61,887 nt of DNA from a virus, in the IMG/VR virus record IMGVR_UViG_3300028392_000003, positions 1-61,887 of that record, one strand, 5' to 3'. A program made the translations under genes and the position numbers. Positions 36,364-43,323 of the stretch are shown here, in pieces; within the stretch, counting starts at the first letter, position 1; every line of letters begins with the position of its first letter. Below the pieces are notes generated by a model. It saw only the letters and a list, made by a program, of their open reading frames with translations, ran no database searches and was not told the DNA's origin.

Positions 36364-36638
36364 GACAAACCAAAGAAGCCTTGGAGTTCATGACAAAACT
36401 TGACCAGCTATCAGAAGAGAAACGCGATCACTTGCGCCTGATCTTCAAAGGGTTGGTTGACTGTTGCTTGGACGACAAGATGCACGGGGTCGTGGTACTG
36501 GGGCACGAGGACAGCCACGCGGGTATCTTCACCCTTAACTGCAACGAGATGGAAGCAGCGTTCATACTGAACCAAGTCACGGGTAGTTTCAACGATATGA
36601 ACATGGCGGGTGCGCCAGCCAAGGAGATGTTTAATTGA
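36339..36638 (+). CDS. Protein of unknown function next to DNA polymerase
   Basis: From ATG 36339 (ribosome site GAGGAG) the product has 99 residues (KEALEFMTKLDQLSEEKRDH; IFTLNCNEMEAAFILNQVTG). Its TTGA end overlaps the TTG start of the polymerase gene. No family is recognised; the position suggests a replication accessory protein. Confidence 0.65.
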   Translation: MEPTRHTLGQTKEALEFMTKLDQLSEEKRDHLRLIFKGLVDCCLDDKMHGVVVLGHEDSHAGIFTLNCNEMEAAFILNQVTGSFNDMNMAGAPAKEMFN

Positions 36639-38599
36639 AACCATTCGACAGAATAATAACGATTGACTTTGAGACCCGATGGGCTAAGAAGGACTACACA
36701 TTATCAAAACTAACAACAGAGGAGTACATACGTGACCAACGATTCAAGGCATTTGGACTATGCGCCCATGAGTACGGGAGTGATGAACCAATTAGATGGG
36801 TTAGCGGAAGAGACTTACCTGAATTCTTTTCTGGAATCGACTGGGGACGAACCGCCGTGCTTGCGCATAACGCACAGTTCGATATATCCATCTGTGAGTG
36901 GGTCTACGATATTCACCCAGCCTTTATCTTCGACACGCTATCAATGGCGCGAGCTTTACGTGGCGTGGAAGTTGGCAATAGTCTCGCCAGACTCGCAGCG
37001 GATTTTGGACTACCAGCAAAAGGCACCGCCGTTTATTCAACTGATGGAGTTCACGAGCTACACCCCACGCTCGAAGGAGAACTCGCTGAGTACTGCAAAC
37101 ATGATGTGTTTCTGTGCGAAGAAATATTCAAACGGTTGGTTGTATCCTATCCACAGAAGGAGCTAAGACTCATAGACATGACGCTCAAGATGTACACGCA
37201 ACCAATGTTAATTCTTGATCCCAATATGTTGACCGATGCCATACTAGAAGAAAAGGAGAAGCGTGATGAATTATTACAAAGGCTCGGCGTGGAGGAAACT
37301 TCGCTCGCGTCGAATCCAAAGTTTGCGACCTTACTTGACGCGCTTGGGGTGGCTGTCCCCACCAAAGTCAGTAAAACTACTGGCAAGCAAACGCTTGCGT
37401 TGGCTAAGAACGATGCGATGTTCCAAGCGTTACTCAACGGTGAACGTGAAGACGTTGCCCTCCTTTGTGAAGCGCGCCTTCGGGTTAAATCTACCACCGA
37501 GCGCACAAGGGCTCAGAGATTCCTCGACATTAGTCAACGCGGTGCCTTACCAGTTCCTCTCTCCTACTACGGTGCGGCGACGGGTCGTTGGACGGCAGCC
37601 AAAGGCTCGGCCATCAACATGCAAAACCTCAAGCGTGGTTCATTCTTACGCAAAGCGGTTATGGCTCCCCAAGGTAGCCAGCTTGTCGTTGGTGACTTAT
37701 CGCAGATTGAACCGCGAGTACTCGCGTGGCTTTCGGATTACTCAGAGATGCTTGAAATCTTCCGGTCAGGAGGTGACCCTTACGCAGCGTTCGGTGCGCA
37801 GATGTTTAACATACCCGGACTTAGTAAGGAATCGCACCCAGATTTACGGCAGTCTGCGAAGAGCGCACTCTTGGGTTGCGGATACGGTTTGGGCTGGGCT
37901 TCATTTGCGTCCCAACTCCTTACTGGCTTCCTTGGTGCTCCGCCAGTCAGGTACGACATGGCTTTCGCGAAAAAGCTGGGTGTCACGAAGGAAGTTGTTG
38001 AGCGTTTCATAGACTGGGACGAGAACGTCGAGAAGATGCGGGAGATTCCCCACACTTGTAGCGAGAAAGAATTGCTCATCCACTGCGTGGCTTCCAAGAA
38101 GATCATCGACATCTACCGCTCGACTGCTACGCCTGTGGTTGACTTTTGGGGGATGCTTGGACAACTCATTGAGACGAGCCTGTACGGGGGCAAGGAGTAC
38201 ACCTACAAATGCCTGACGTTTAAGAAGGAGGCAATCGTTCTGCCCTCTGGTATGAGCCTGCTGTATCCTGACTTAAAGCGCACCAAGGACGACAAGGGTA
38301 GGCCGCAGTGGACATACGGACAGGATTCGACTAAACTGTATGCAGGTAAGATAACAAACAACATCACGCAAGGCGTAGCAAGATGCGTGATGACAGACGG
38401 GATGCTCCGCGTAGCAAAGAGATATCCAGTCAAAGGCACGGTACATGACGAGTTGATCGCCGTTGTGCCAGATGCAGAGGTTGATGACGCTAAGACTTGG
38501 GTCTTGGCGCAGATGACTATGGAGCCACGGTATATGCCGAGGATTCCACTAGACGCTGACGGTGGCGCGCACCGTAGATACGGGTTAGCAAAACAATAG
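36635..38599 (+). CDS. Family A DNA polymerase with 3'-5' exonuclease
   Basis: The 654-residue protein starts with TTG (36635) after AAGGAG. The N-terminal DnaQ-like exonuclease has DFETR (D11, E13), AHNAQFD (D83) and YCKHDV (D157). The polymerase part shows motif A VGDLSQIEPR (D354), motif B RQSAKSALLGCGYG (R405, K409, Y417) and motif C VHDELIA (H604-D605-E606). No 5'-nuclease domain is present. It should be the replicative polymerase of the phage. Confidence 0.93.
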   Translation: MKPFDRIITIDFETRWAKKDYTLSKLTTEEYIRDQRFKAFGLCAHEYGSDEPIRWVSGRDLPEFFSGIDWGRTAVLAHNAQFDISICEWVYDIHPAFIFDTLSMARALRGVEVGNSLARLAADFGLPAKGTAVYSTDGVHELHPTLEGELAEYCKHDVFLCEEIFKRLVVSYPQKELRLIDMTLKMYTQPMLILDPNMLTDAILEEKEKRDELLQRLGVEETSLASNPKFATLLDALGVAVPTKVSKTTGKQTLALAKNDAMFQALLNGEREDVALLCEARLRVKSTTERTRAQRFLDISQRGALPVPLSYYGAATGRWTAAKGSAINMQNLKRGSFLRKAVMAPQGSQLVVGDLSQIEPRVLAWLSDYSEMLEIFRSGGDPYAAFGAQMFNIPGLSKESHPDLRQSAKSALLGCGYGLGWASFASQLLTGFLGAPPVRYDMAFAKKLGVTKEVVERFIDWDENVEKMREIPHTCSEKELLIHCVASKKIIDIYRSTATPVVDFWGMLGQLIETSLYGGKEYTYKCLTFKKEAIVLPSGMSLLYPDLKRTKDDKGRPQWTYGQDSTKLYAGKITNNITQGVARCVMTDGMLRVAKRYPVKGTVHDELIAVVPDAEVDDAKTWVLAQMTMEPRYMPRIPLDADGGAHRRYGLAKQ

Positions 38600-38606
38600 G
38601 AGAAGC

Positions 38607-38915
38607 ATGCAGATACCAAAGAAAATTAGAGTCGGTCATAAATGGTACAGCGTGGAAGTTGTCGAGGCTATGGCCGAGAAAGGTTACATGGGCAAGGTTT
38701 ACTACCCTGAACAAAAAATCCGAATCGGTTTAGCCAACACACAGACAGGCCAGAAATTTAAACAAACCGATGTAAACGATACGTTCTGGCATGAGTTAGT
38801 GCACGCAATACTTGACGACATGGGGTATGACACCTTAAATCGTAATGAGCGATTCGTGACGGGTTTTGCCAAGAGATTAACCAAAGCAATAGAGACTGCG
38901 AAATTCAATGACTAA
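38607..38915 (+). CDS. HExxH-motif phage protein (minigluzincin-like)
   Basis: The 102-residue protein contains FWHELVHAILDDMG (H62-E63-xx-H66), with a downstream Glu (E81) as a possible third zinc ligand. Small phage proteins with this motif are common next to replication genes; some are annotated as ImmA/IrrE-like or SprT-like. It may be a metalloprotease that degrades a host regulator. Starts after AGGAGAAGC. Confidence 0.7.
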   Translation: MQIPKKIRVGHKWYSVEVVEAMAEKGYMGKVYYPEQKIRIGLANTQTGQKFKQTDVNDTFWHELVHAILDDMGYDTLNRNERFVTGFAKRLTKAIETAKFND

Positions 38916-39573
38916 AGTTGTTTGGAGCCACAGCTCCCTTAAAGACTATGAAGGCTGCGCTCGTCGCTACCACGAAGTAAAGATTCTTAAGAAGTACCCC
39001 TTCAAAGAAACCGAAGCCGTGTTGTATGGCAAAGAGCTACACAAAGCAGCCGAAGATTATGTTGGTAAAGGGGAGCCGTTGCCCCAACAATTTGAGTTCA
39101 TTAAAACTACGCTAGACGCGTTGATGGCTAAGCCCGGTCGCAAGTTGGTCGAGTACCAAATGGCGTTAACCGAAGACCTACAGCCCACAGGTTGGTTTGA
39201 TAAGGACGTGTGGGTTCGGGGTGTGGCTGACTTGTTGATACTAGATGACGAGAACATGACTGCATGGGTGGTTGACTACAAGACGGGCAACAACAAATAC
39301 CCTGATCGTGAGCAACTCAAACTCATGTCTCTCATGGTCTTCGCCAACTTCCCACACATTCGAGAAATCAAATCCGCCTTGCTATTCGTAGTTAAAAACG
39401 ATATGGTTAAGCACGCCATGACCGTTGACCAAACCGATGCAGAGTGGTGGAGATACAGAGAACGCGTCGGACGCATAGCGGCCTCGATGGACGCTGATGT
39501 GTGGAACCCAACACGCACCCCGTTATGCGGATGGTGCCCAGTTAAATCATGCGAATTTCATAAGGAGCACTAG
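38908..39573 (+). CDS. PD-(D/E)XK exonuclease, RecB/Cas4-like with probable Fe-S cluster
   Basis: The 221-residue protein has SHSSLKDYEGCARRYHEVKI at the N-terminus (C17), GKELHKAAED (H45), VWVRGVADLLIL (D108) and WVVDYKTG (D123-x-K125), the RecB-family catalytic core. The C-terminus has CGWCPVKSC (C207, C210, C215). One N-terminal and three C-terminal Cys match the 4Fe-4S staple of Cas4/AddB-type nucleases. It probably acts in recombination or end processing. No CRISPR locus is present. Confidence 0.8.
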   Translation: MTKVVWSHSSLKDYEGCARRYHEVKILKKYPFKETEAVLYGKELHKAAEDYVGKGEPLPQQFEFIKTTLDALMAKPGRKLVEYQMALTEDLQPTGWFDKDVWVRGVADLLILDDENMTAWVVDYKTGNNKYPDREQLKLMSLMVFANFPHIREIKSALLFVVKNDMVKHAMTVDQTDAEWWRYRERVGRIAASMDADVWNPTRTPLCGWCPVKSCEFHKEH

Positions 39574-39574
39574 C

Positions 39575-39811
39575 ATGACACAAGTAAATGGCAAACGTGA
39601 TTACAAACACGCATACAAACTACAAAAGAAAACAGGTGAAACAGACGATCAACTTGAGCGCCAAAAGGCCAGGCAGTTGTATGACAAGAAAAAGATTGAT
39701 CGCTCTAGCAAAGACATCGACCACAAAACACCACTGCGCAAAGGCGGCAAGACCACAGCAGGTAACTTAAGACTACGTAATAGAAGCGCCAACCAAGGCG
39801 ACAACAAATAA
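39575..39811 (+). CDS. HNH-fold nuclease-like protein
   Basis: From ATG 39575 the product has 78 residues: a charged helical N-terminus, then DIDHKTPLRKGGKTTAGNLR followed by LRNRSANQGDN. This is the DH...N...N pattern of the HNH fold, without zinc-binding Cys. It lies between the RecB-like nuclease and the helicase. It may nick DNA in replication or packaging, or be degenerate. Confidence 0.65.
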   Translation: MTQVNGKRDYKHAYKLQKKTGETDDQLERQKARQLYDKKKIDRSSKDIDHKTPLRKGGKTTAGNLRLRNRSANQGDNK

Positions 39812-39825
39812 CATCAGAGAAGCAA

Positions 39826-41388
39826 ATGGAAATAATCGAAGACAAAGCACTCTTACTACGAACCAGAACCCCAGAAAAATACAGCATCATTCCACGCAGT
39901 CAGATCGTTGAGCAATACGATGATGGGTCTGCGGATGTTGCTGTCTTCTGGGGACTGGATGAAGCACGCGTGCTTAAAAACATGGGCGTTAAAAACGTAC
40001 CATCCCCCATCACGAAACGCTACAACTGGCCGGGCAAGTACAAGCCTATGGAGCACCAAGTTACAACGTCTTCGTTCCTCACACTACATCGCAAAGCGTT
40101 TGTGTTCTCCGAACCCGGCACAGGCAAGACATTGTCGGCGCTATGGGCAGCAGACTACCTGATGCAACGCGGTGAGGTTCGTAGGTGTTTGATACTGTGC
40201 CCGCTCTCCATCATGCAGTCAGCGTGGATGCAAGACTTAAACGCCAGCATCATTCACCGTAGCGCAGTCATCGCACACCACCCACAAGCATCTCGTCGCA
40301 TCGAGATGGTTCAACAAAAATACGACTTTGTCATCACCAACTACGAGGGCTTGAACCTTATAGCGGACGAGATAAATTCCAACGGCAAGTTTGATTTGGT
40401 TATTGTGGATGAGGCAAACGCGTACAAGACCGTTACTACTCGGAGATGGAAATCACTGCAATCCATCATCAAACCCGATACCCTGTTGTGGATGATGACT
40501 GGCACGCCAGCATCGCAATCTCCTGCGGATGCTTATGGCTTAGCGAAGTTGGTAAACCCAAGCGGAGTCCCGAAGTTCTACACAGCGTGGCGGGATCAGG
40601 TAATGAATAAGGTGACGCTGTTTAAGTGGGCACCGAAAGCAAATGCGGCGGAGCAAGTGCACGAAGCGCTTCAACCCGCTATACGCTTTACCAAGGAAGA
40701 GTGCTTGGATTTACCACCTGTTATAACGATGACCCGCGAGATTATGTTGACACCGCAACAAAGAAAGTATTACGACTTACTCAAAGAACGTATGCTCATT
40801 CAAGCGGCGGGCGAAACAATCAGTGCGGTCAACGCGGCGGCAGGTGTCTCCAAACTATTACAGATTTCATGTGGTGCTGCTTACACCGACGACGGTGAGG
40901 TGGTTGAGTTTGATGCTGCGCCCCGCTTGTCGGTACTGGAAGAGATACTGACAGAGACCTCAAGGAAAGTAATTGTGTTTGCTATGTTCACTAGCAGTAT
41001 CGACGCCATCATCAAACACCTTGCCAAACAAAACATACCAGCAGAAATGATTCGTGGAGACGTGCCGGCATCCAAGCGTGGTGACATCATCCGCCGATTC
41101 CAAACTGACCCAGAACCCCGCATCCTCGTGATGCAACCACAAGCAACCGCACACGGCATCACATTGACCGCCGCTGATACAGTTGTTTTCTACGGCCCAC
41201 TGATGTCTGTTGAACAGTACATCCAGTGTATTGCCCGCGCTGACCGGAAAGGTCAGACTTCCGACAAGGTTACAGTTCTTCACATAGAAGGTAGCCCGAT
41301 AGAGAAGAAGATGTTTAAAGCATTGACTTCCAAAGTGAGTGACCACTCACTCTTAACACAGTTGTTCGAGAATGAAATTAAATCTTGA
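39826..41388 (+). CDS. SNF2-type helicase / translocase
   Basis: The 520-residue protein has helicase superfamily 2 motifs: SEPGTGKT (95-102, Walker A), LVIVDEANAY (191-200, DExx box), MMTGTPAS (223-230), a VIVFAMFTSSID strand and motif VI ARADRKGQTS near residue 470. This is the pattern of compact phage SNF2 translocases. It could remodel replication or recombination intermediates. It lies in the replication gene cluster. Confidence 0.88.
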   Translation: MEIIEDKALLLRTRTPEKYSIIPRSQIVEQYDDGSADVAVFWGLDEARVLKNMGVKNVPSPITKRYNWPGKYKPMEHQVTTSSFLTLHRKAFVFSEPGTGKTLSALWAADYLMQRGEVRRCLILCPLSIMQSAWMQDLNASIIHRSAVIAHHPQASRRIEMVQQKYDFVITNYEGLNLIADEINSNGKFDLVIVDEANAYKTVTTRRWKSLQSIIKPDTLLWMMTGTPASQSPADAYGLAKLVNPSGVPKFYTAWRDQVMNKVTLFKWAPKANAAEQVHEALQPAIRFTKEECLDLPPVITMTREIMLTPQQRKYYDLLKERMLIQAAGETISAVNAAAGVSKLLQISCGAAYTDDGEVVEFDAAPRLSVLEEILTETSRKVIVFAMFTSSIDAIIKHLAKQNIPAEMIRGDVPASKRGDIIRRFQTDPEPRILVMQPQATAHGITLTAADTVVFYGPLMSVEQYIQCIARADRKGQTSDKVTVLHIEGSPIEKKMFKALTSKVSDHSLLTQLFENEIKS

Positions 41389-41395
41389 AAGGAGT

Positions 41396-41423
41396 TTGCA
41401 AACAAATTAATTTCGTGTACACT
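41396..41423 (+). promoter_or_regulatory. Promoter candidate upstream of the 41459 gene
   Basis: TTGCAA (41396-41401) and TACACT (41418-41423) are separated by 16 bp. Both boxes match consensus at four positions. The next ribosome site (CATCAGGAGAAAAC) lies 20 bp downstream. Confidence 0.4.
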
Positions 41424-41458
41424 GTCAAACCTTAGACAAAACATCAGGAGAAAACAAA

Positions 41459-41866
41459 ATGAGTGACCAACCAATTCCACTCGACAAATTAGCAAAAGTC
41501 TATCGTAGAATGCGCGACCAAATCTCTGAACTGACCAAGGAGTACGACACGAAAGTCGAAGTACTTAAGGCACAACAGGAAGAGGTAGCAAACGCTATGA
41601 AAGAGCAAATGCAAGCGCTCGGCGTAACATCCGTTCGCACTGACCAAGGCACCGTAGTCCTGTCTGTCAAGACTCGCTACTCAACCGCCGACTGGGACTC
41701 ATTCAAGAAGTTTGTGACCGAGCACGATGCACTCGACTTGTTCGAGAAGCGGATTGCCCAGACAAACATGAAGCAGTTCCTCGAAGAAAACCCCGGTGTC
41801 GTACCCCCGGGACTGAATTCAAATTCAGAGTATGACGTATCGGTACGCAAACCTTCAGCAAAGTGA
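41459..41866 (+). CDS. Coiled-coil protein next to the ssDNA-binding-like gene
   Basis: The 135-residue protein has an N-terminal coiled coil (KVYRRMRDQISELTKEYDTK; EVLKAQQEEVANAMKEQMQA) and a C-terminal compact part (VRTDQGTVVLSVKTRYSTAD; FEKRIAQTNMKQFLEENPG). Small proteins of this pattern often neighbour ssDNA-binding genes in phages. A role as a recombination or replication mediator is possible but unproven. Confidence 0.65.
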   Translation: MSDQPIPLDKLAKVYRRMRDQISELTKEYDTKVEVLKAQQEEVANAMKEQMQALGVTSVRTDQGTVVLSVKTRYSTADWDSFKKFVTEHDALDLFEKRIAQTNMKQFLEENPGVVPPGLNSNSEYDVSVRKPSAK

Positions 41867-41874
41867 GAAACTAA

Positions 41875-42834
41875 ATGAGTAACGTAGCAGTATTTAATCC
41901 CGCCCAACTCCCAGCGTTTGCACGCACGGGCGAACTCTCTGACATAGCACGAGCCCTAGCGGGTGGCGGTGGTGCTAACAACGCTGGCAAGCGTATCTCC
42001 ATCAAGGGCGGTGTGTTCCGTCTCTTGTCCGGTGGTAAGGAAGTTGCCGCTATCGACGAGCGCTTCCTTGATGTGGTGATTGTTAAAGCCGCCCCTAAAG
42101 TGGCACGCACCTTCTATGCCAAGGCATACGACGGTGAAACAGTTTCTGCCCCTGACTGCTGGTCAAACGATGGCGACAAGCCAGATGCCAAGTCCAAGAA
42201 CGCGCAGTCTGATACCTGTGCAAGCTGTCCACAAAACGTGGCTGGTTCCGGTACTGGACAAAGCCGTGCTTGCCGTTACCAACAGCGCCTTGCTGTTGTC
42301 TTGGCTAACAATGTTGAAGGTGACGTAATGCAGTTGGCTTTGCCCGCTACATCCATCTTTGGCAAGGAAGACGGCGAGAACCGCCCACTCCAAGCGTATG
42401 CCCGTTGGTTGGTTGCCCAGTCAGTTGACCCTAGCATGGTCGTGACCCGCATGAAGTTTGATACTAAAGCCGAAGCGCCCAAGTTGCACTTCAAGGCTAT
42501 GCGTTGGTTGACTGATGAGGAGTATGCGCAAGCCGCCGATCAAGGCGCGACAGACGATGCGGCTAAAGCCGTTGTGTTGAATGTGTCTTCACAGGACAGC
42601 AAACCTGCTGACGCCATCAAGGGACTTGCTCCTAAGAAGAGCGTTGCTCAGTTAGCCGACGACGAGGCAGATGAGCCACCAGCACCAGCACCGAAAGCCA
42701 AGGCTAAGCCCAAGGCAGTTGAGGTTGAGGCGGAAGACGAGCCAACCGTACGCAAGGAAGAGAAGAAGCCTAGCGCCGTGCCCGGCAAGAAGTCACTCGC
42801 TGACGTAGTCGGTGCGTGGGACGACGAAGACTAA
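41875..42834 (+). CDS. ssDNA-binding-like protein
   Basis: The 319-residue protein starts MSNVAVFNPAQLPAFARTGE and has an OB-like central region with a Cys cluster (C95, C115, C118, C133) that could bind zinc. The last ~90 residues are low-complexity Ala/Lys/Pro/Glu and end in an acidic tip (VGAWDDED), like the protein-docking tails of ssDNA-binding proteins. The family is common beside phage replication genes. The SSB call rests on layout and neighbourhood. Confidence 0.7.
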   Translation: MSNVAVFNPAQLPAFARTGELSDIARALAGGGGANNAGKRISIKGGVFRLLSGGKEVAAIDERFLDVVIVKAAPKVARTFYAKAYDGETVSAPDCWSNDGDKPDAKSKNAQSDTCASCPQNVAGSGTGQSRACRYQQRLAVVLANNVEGDVMQLALPATSIFGKEDGENRPLQAYARWLVAQSVDPSMVVTRMKFDTKAEAPKLHFKAMRWLTDEEYAQAADQGATDDAAKAVVLNVSSQDSKPADAIKGLAPKKSVAQLADDEADEPPAPAPKAKAKPKAVEVEAEDEPTVRKEEKKPSAVPGKKSLADVVGAWDDED

Positions 42835-42842
42835 GTAGGAAC

Positions 42843-42859
42843 GGGGGCTTCGTGCCCCC
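42843..42859 (+). terminator. GC-rich hairpin between ssDNA-binding-like and HTH genes
   Basis: GGGGGC and GCCCCC enclose TTCGT. Only weak T content follows (TCTTCAACC). It lies 9 bp before the start of the HTH gene, so it may end the previous transcript or mask or shape the next ribosome site. Confidence 0.6.
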
Positions 42860-42868
42860 TCTTCAACC

Positions 42869-43147
42869 ATGCCATATTCACAAAAAATTATTGACGAGAT
42901 TGCGAAGACGCCTAAGTCTTTAGGGACACAGCTAGGGCGTTGGGCAATCCACCATGACTTTTCGGTGGTGCGTATATCAAAAGCATTGGGTGTTACACGC
43001 CAAACAGTTTACAACTGGTTCTTGGGCAAAGACATCTTCCCCGCTTATGAGTACCGCGCCGAAGTCCTTCTTGAAATATTACAAAAAACAAAATCAGCCG
43101 ATGAGGCTTGGAGAGAAACATGCAAAGTATTCAACCTAAAAACCTAA
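42869..43147 (+). CDS. HTH DNA-binding regulator
   Basis: The 92-residue protein contains FSVVRISKALGVTRQTVYNW (31-50), a clear helix-turn-helix of the Cro/Xre or YdaS-like type, followed by FLGKDIFPAYEYR and a helical tail. It probably represses or activates phage promoters. The start lacks a good ribosome site; a GC hairpin lies just upstream. It overlaps the next gene by 28 bp. Confidence 0.75.
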   Translation: MPYSQKIIDEIAKTPKSLGTQLGRWAIHHDFSVVRISKALGVTRQTVYNWFLGKDIFPAYEYRAEVLLEILQKTKSADEAWRETCKVFNLKT

Positions 43148-43305
43148 GTAACACAGAACTAATCCGTATTGCAGCGGATGAACTTGACATGTACGGCACA
43201 TTGCCGGACACATGGCAGAAGGAATTGTTGCGCCGTTTTACTGCACTAGCGCCAGCCAATGAGTTCCCACCCATTGACGAAAAACAACTAAGCCTCTTCT
43301 ACTAA
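43120..43305 (+). CDS. Small helical protein, unknown function
   Basis: From ATG 43120 (ribosome site TTGGAGAG) the product has 61 residues (NTELIRIAADELDMYGTLPD; TWQKELLRRFTAL). It is helical and acidic. It lies between the regulator and the primase-helicase. No family is recognised. Confidence 0.6.
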   Translation: MQSIQPKNLSNTELIRIAADELDMYGTLPDTWQKELLRRFTALAPANEFPPIDEKQLSLFY

Positions 43306-43323
43306 GCAAAACCAAGGACTTTC

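Noticed and set aside
36732-38012. Alternate frames inside the DNA polymerase gene
   Set aside because: Catalytic motifs are all in the main frame; the others have no start signals.
38908-39573. Cas4-like nuclease as evidence for a phage CRISPR system
   Set aside because: No repeat-spacer array or other cas gene is in the window.
42869-43147. HTH protein as a lysogeny repressor
   Set aside because: No integrase, attachment site or divergent lysogeny module was seen, so a lytic-cycle regulator is more likely.
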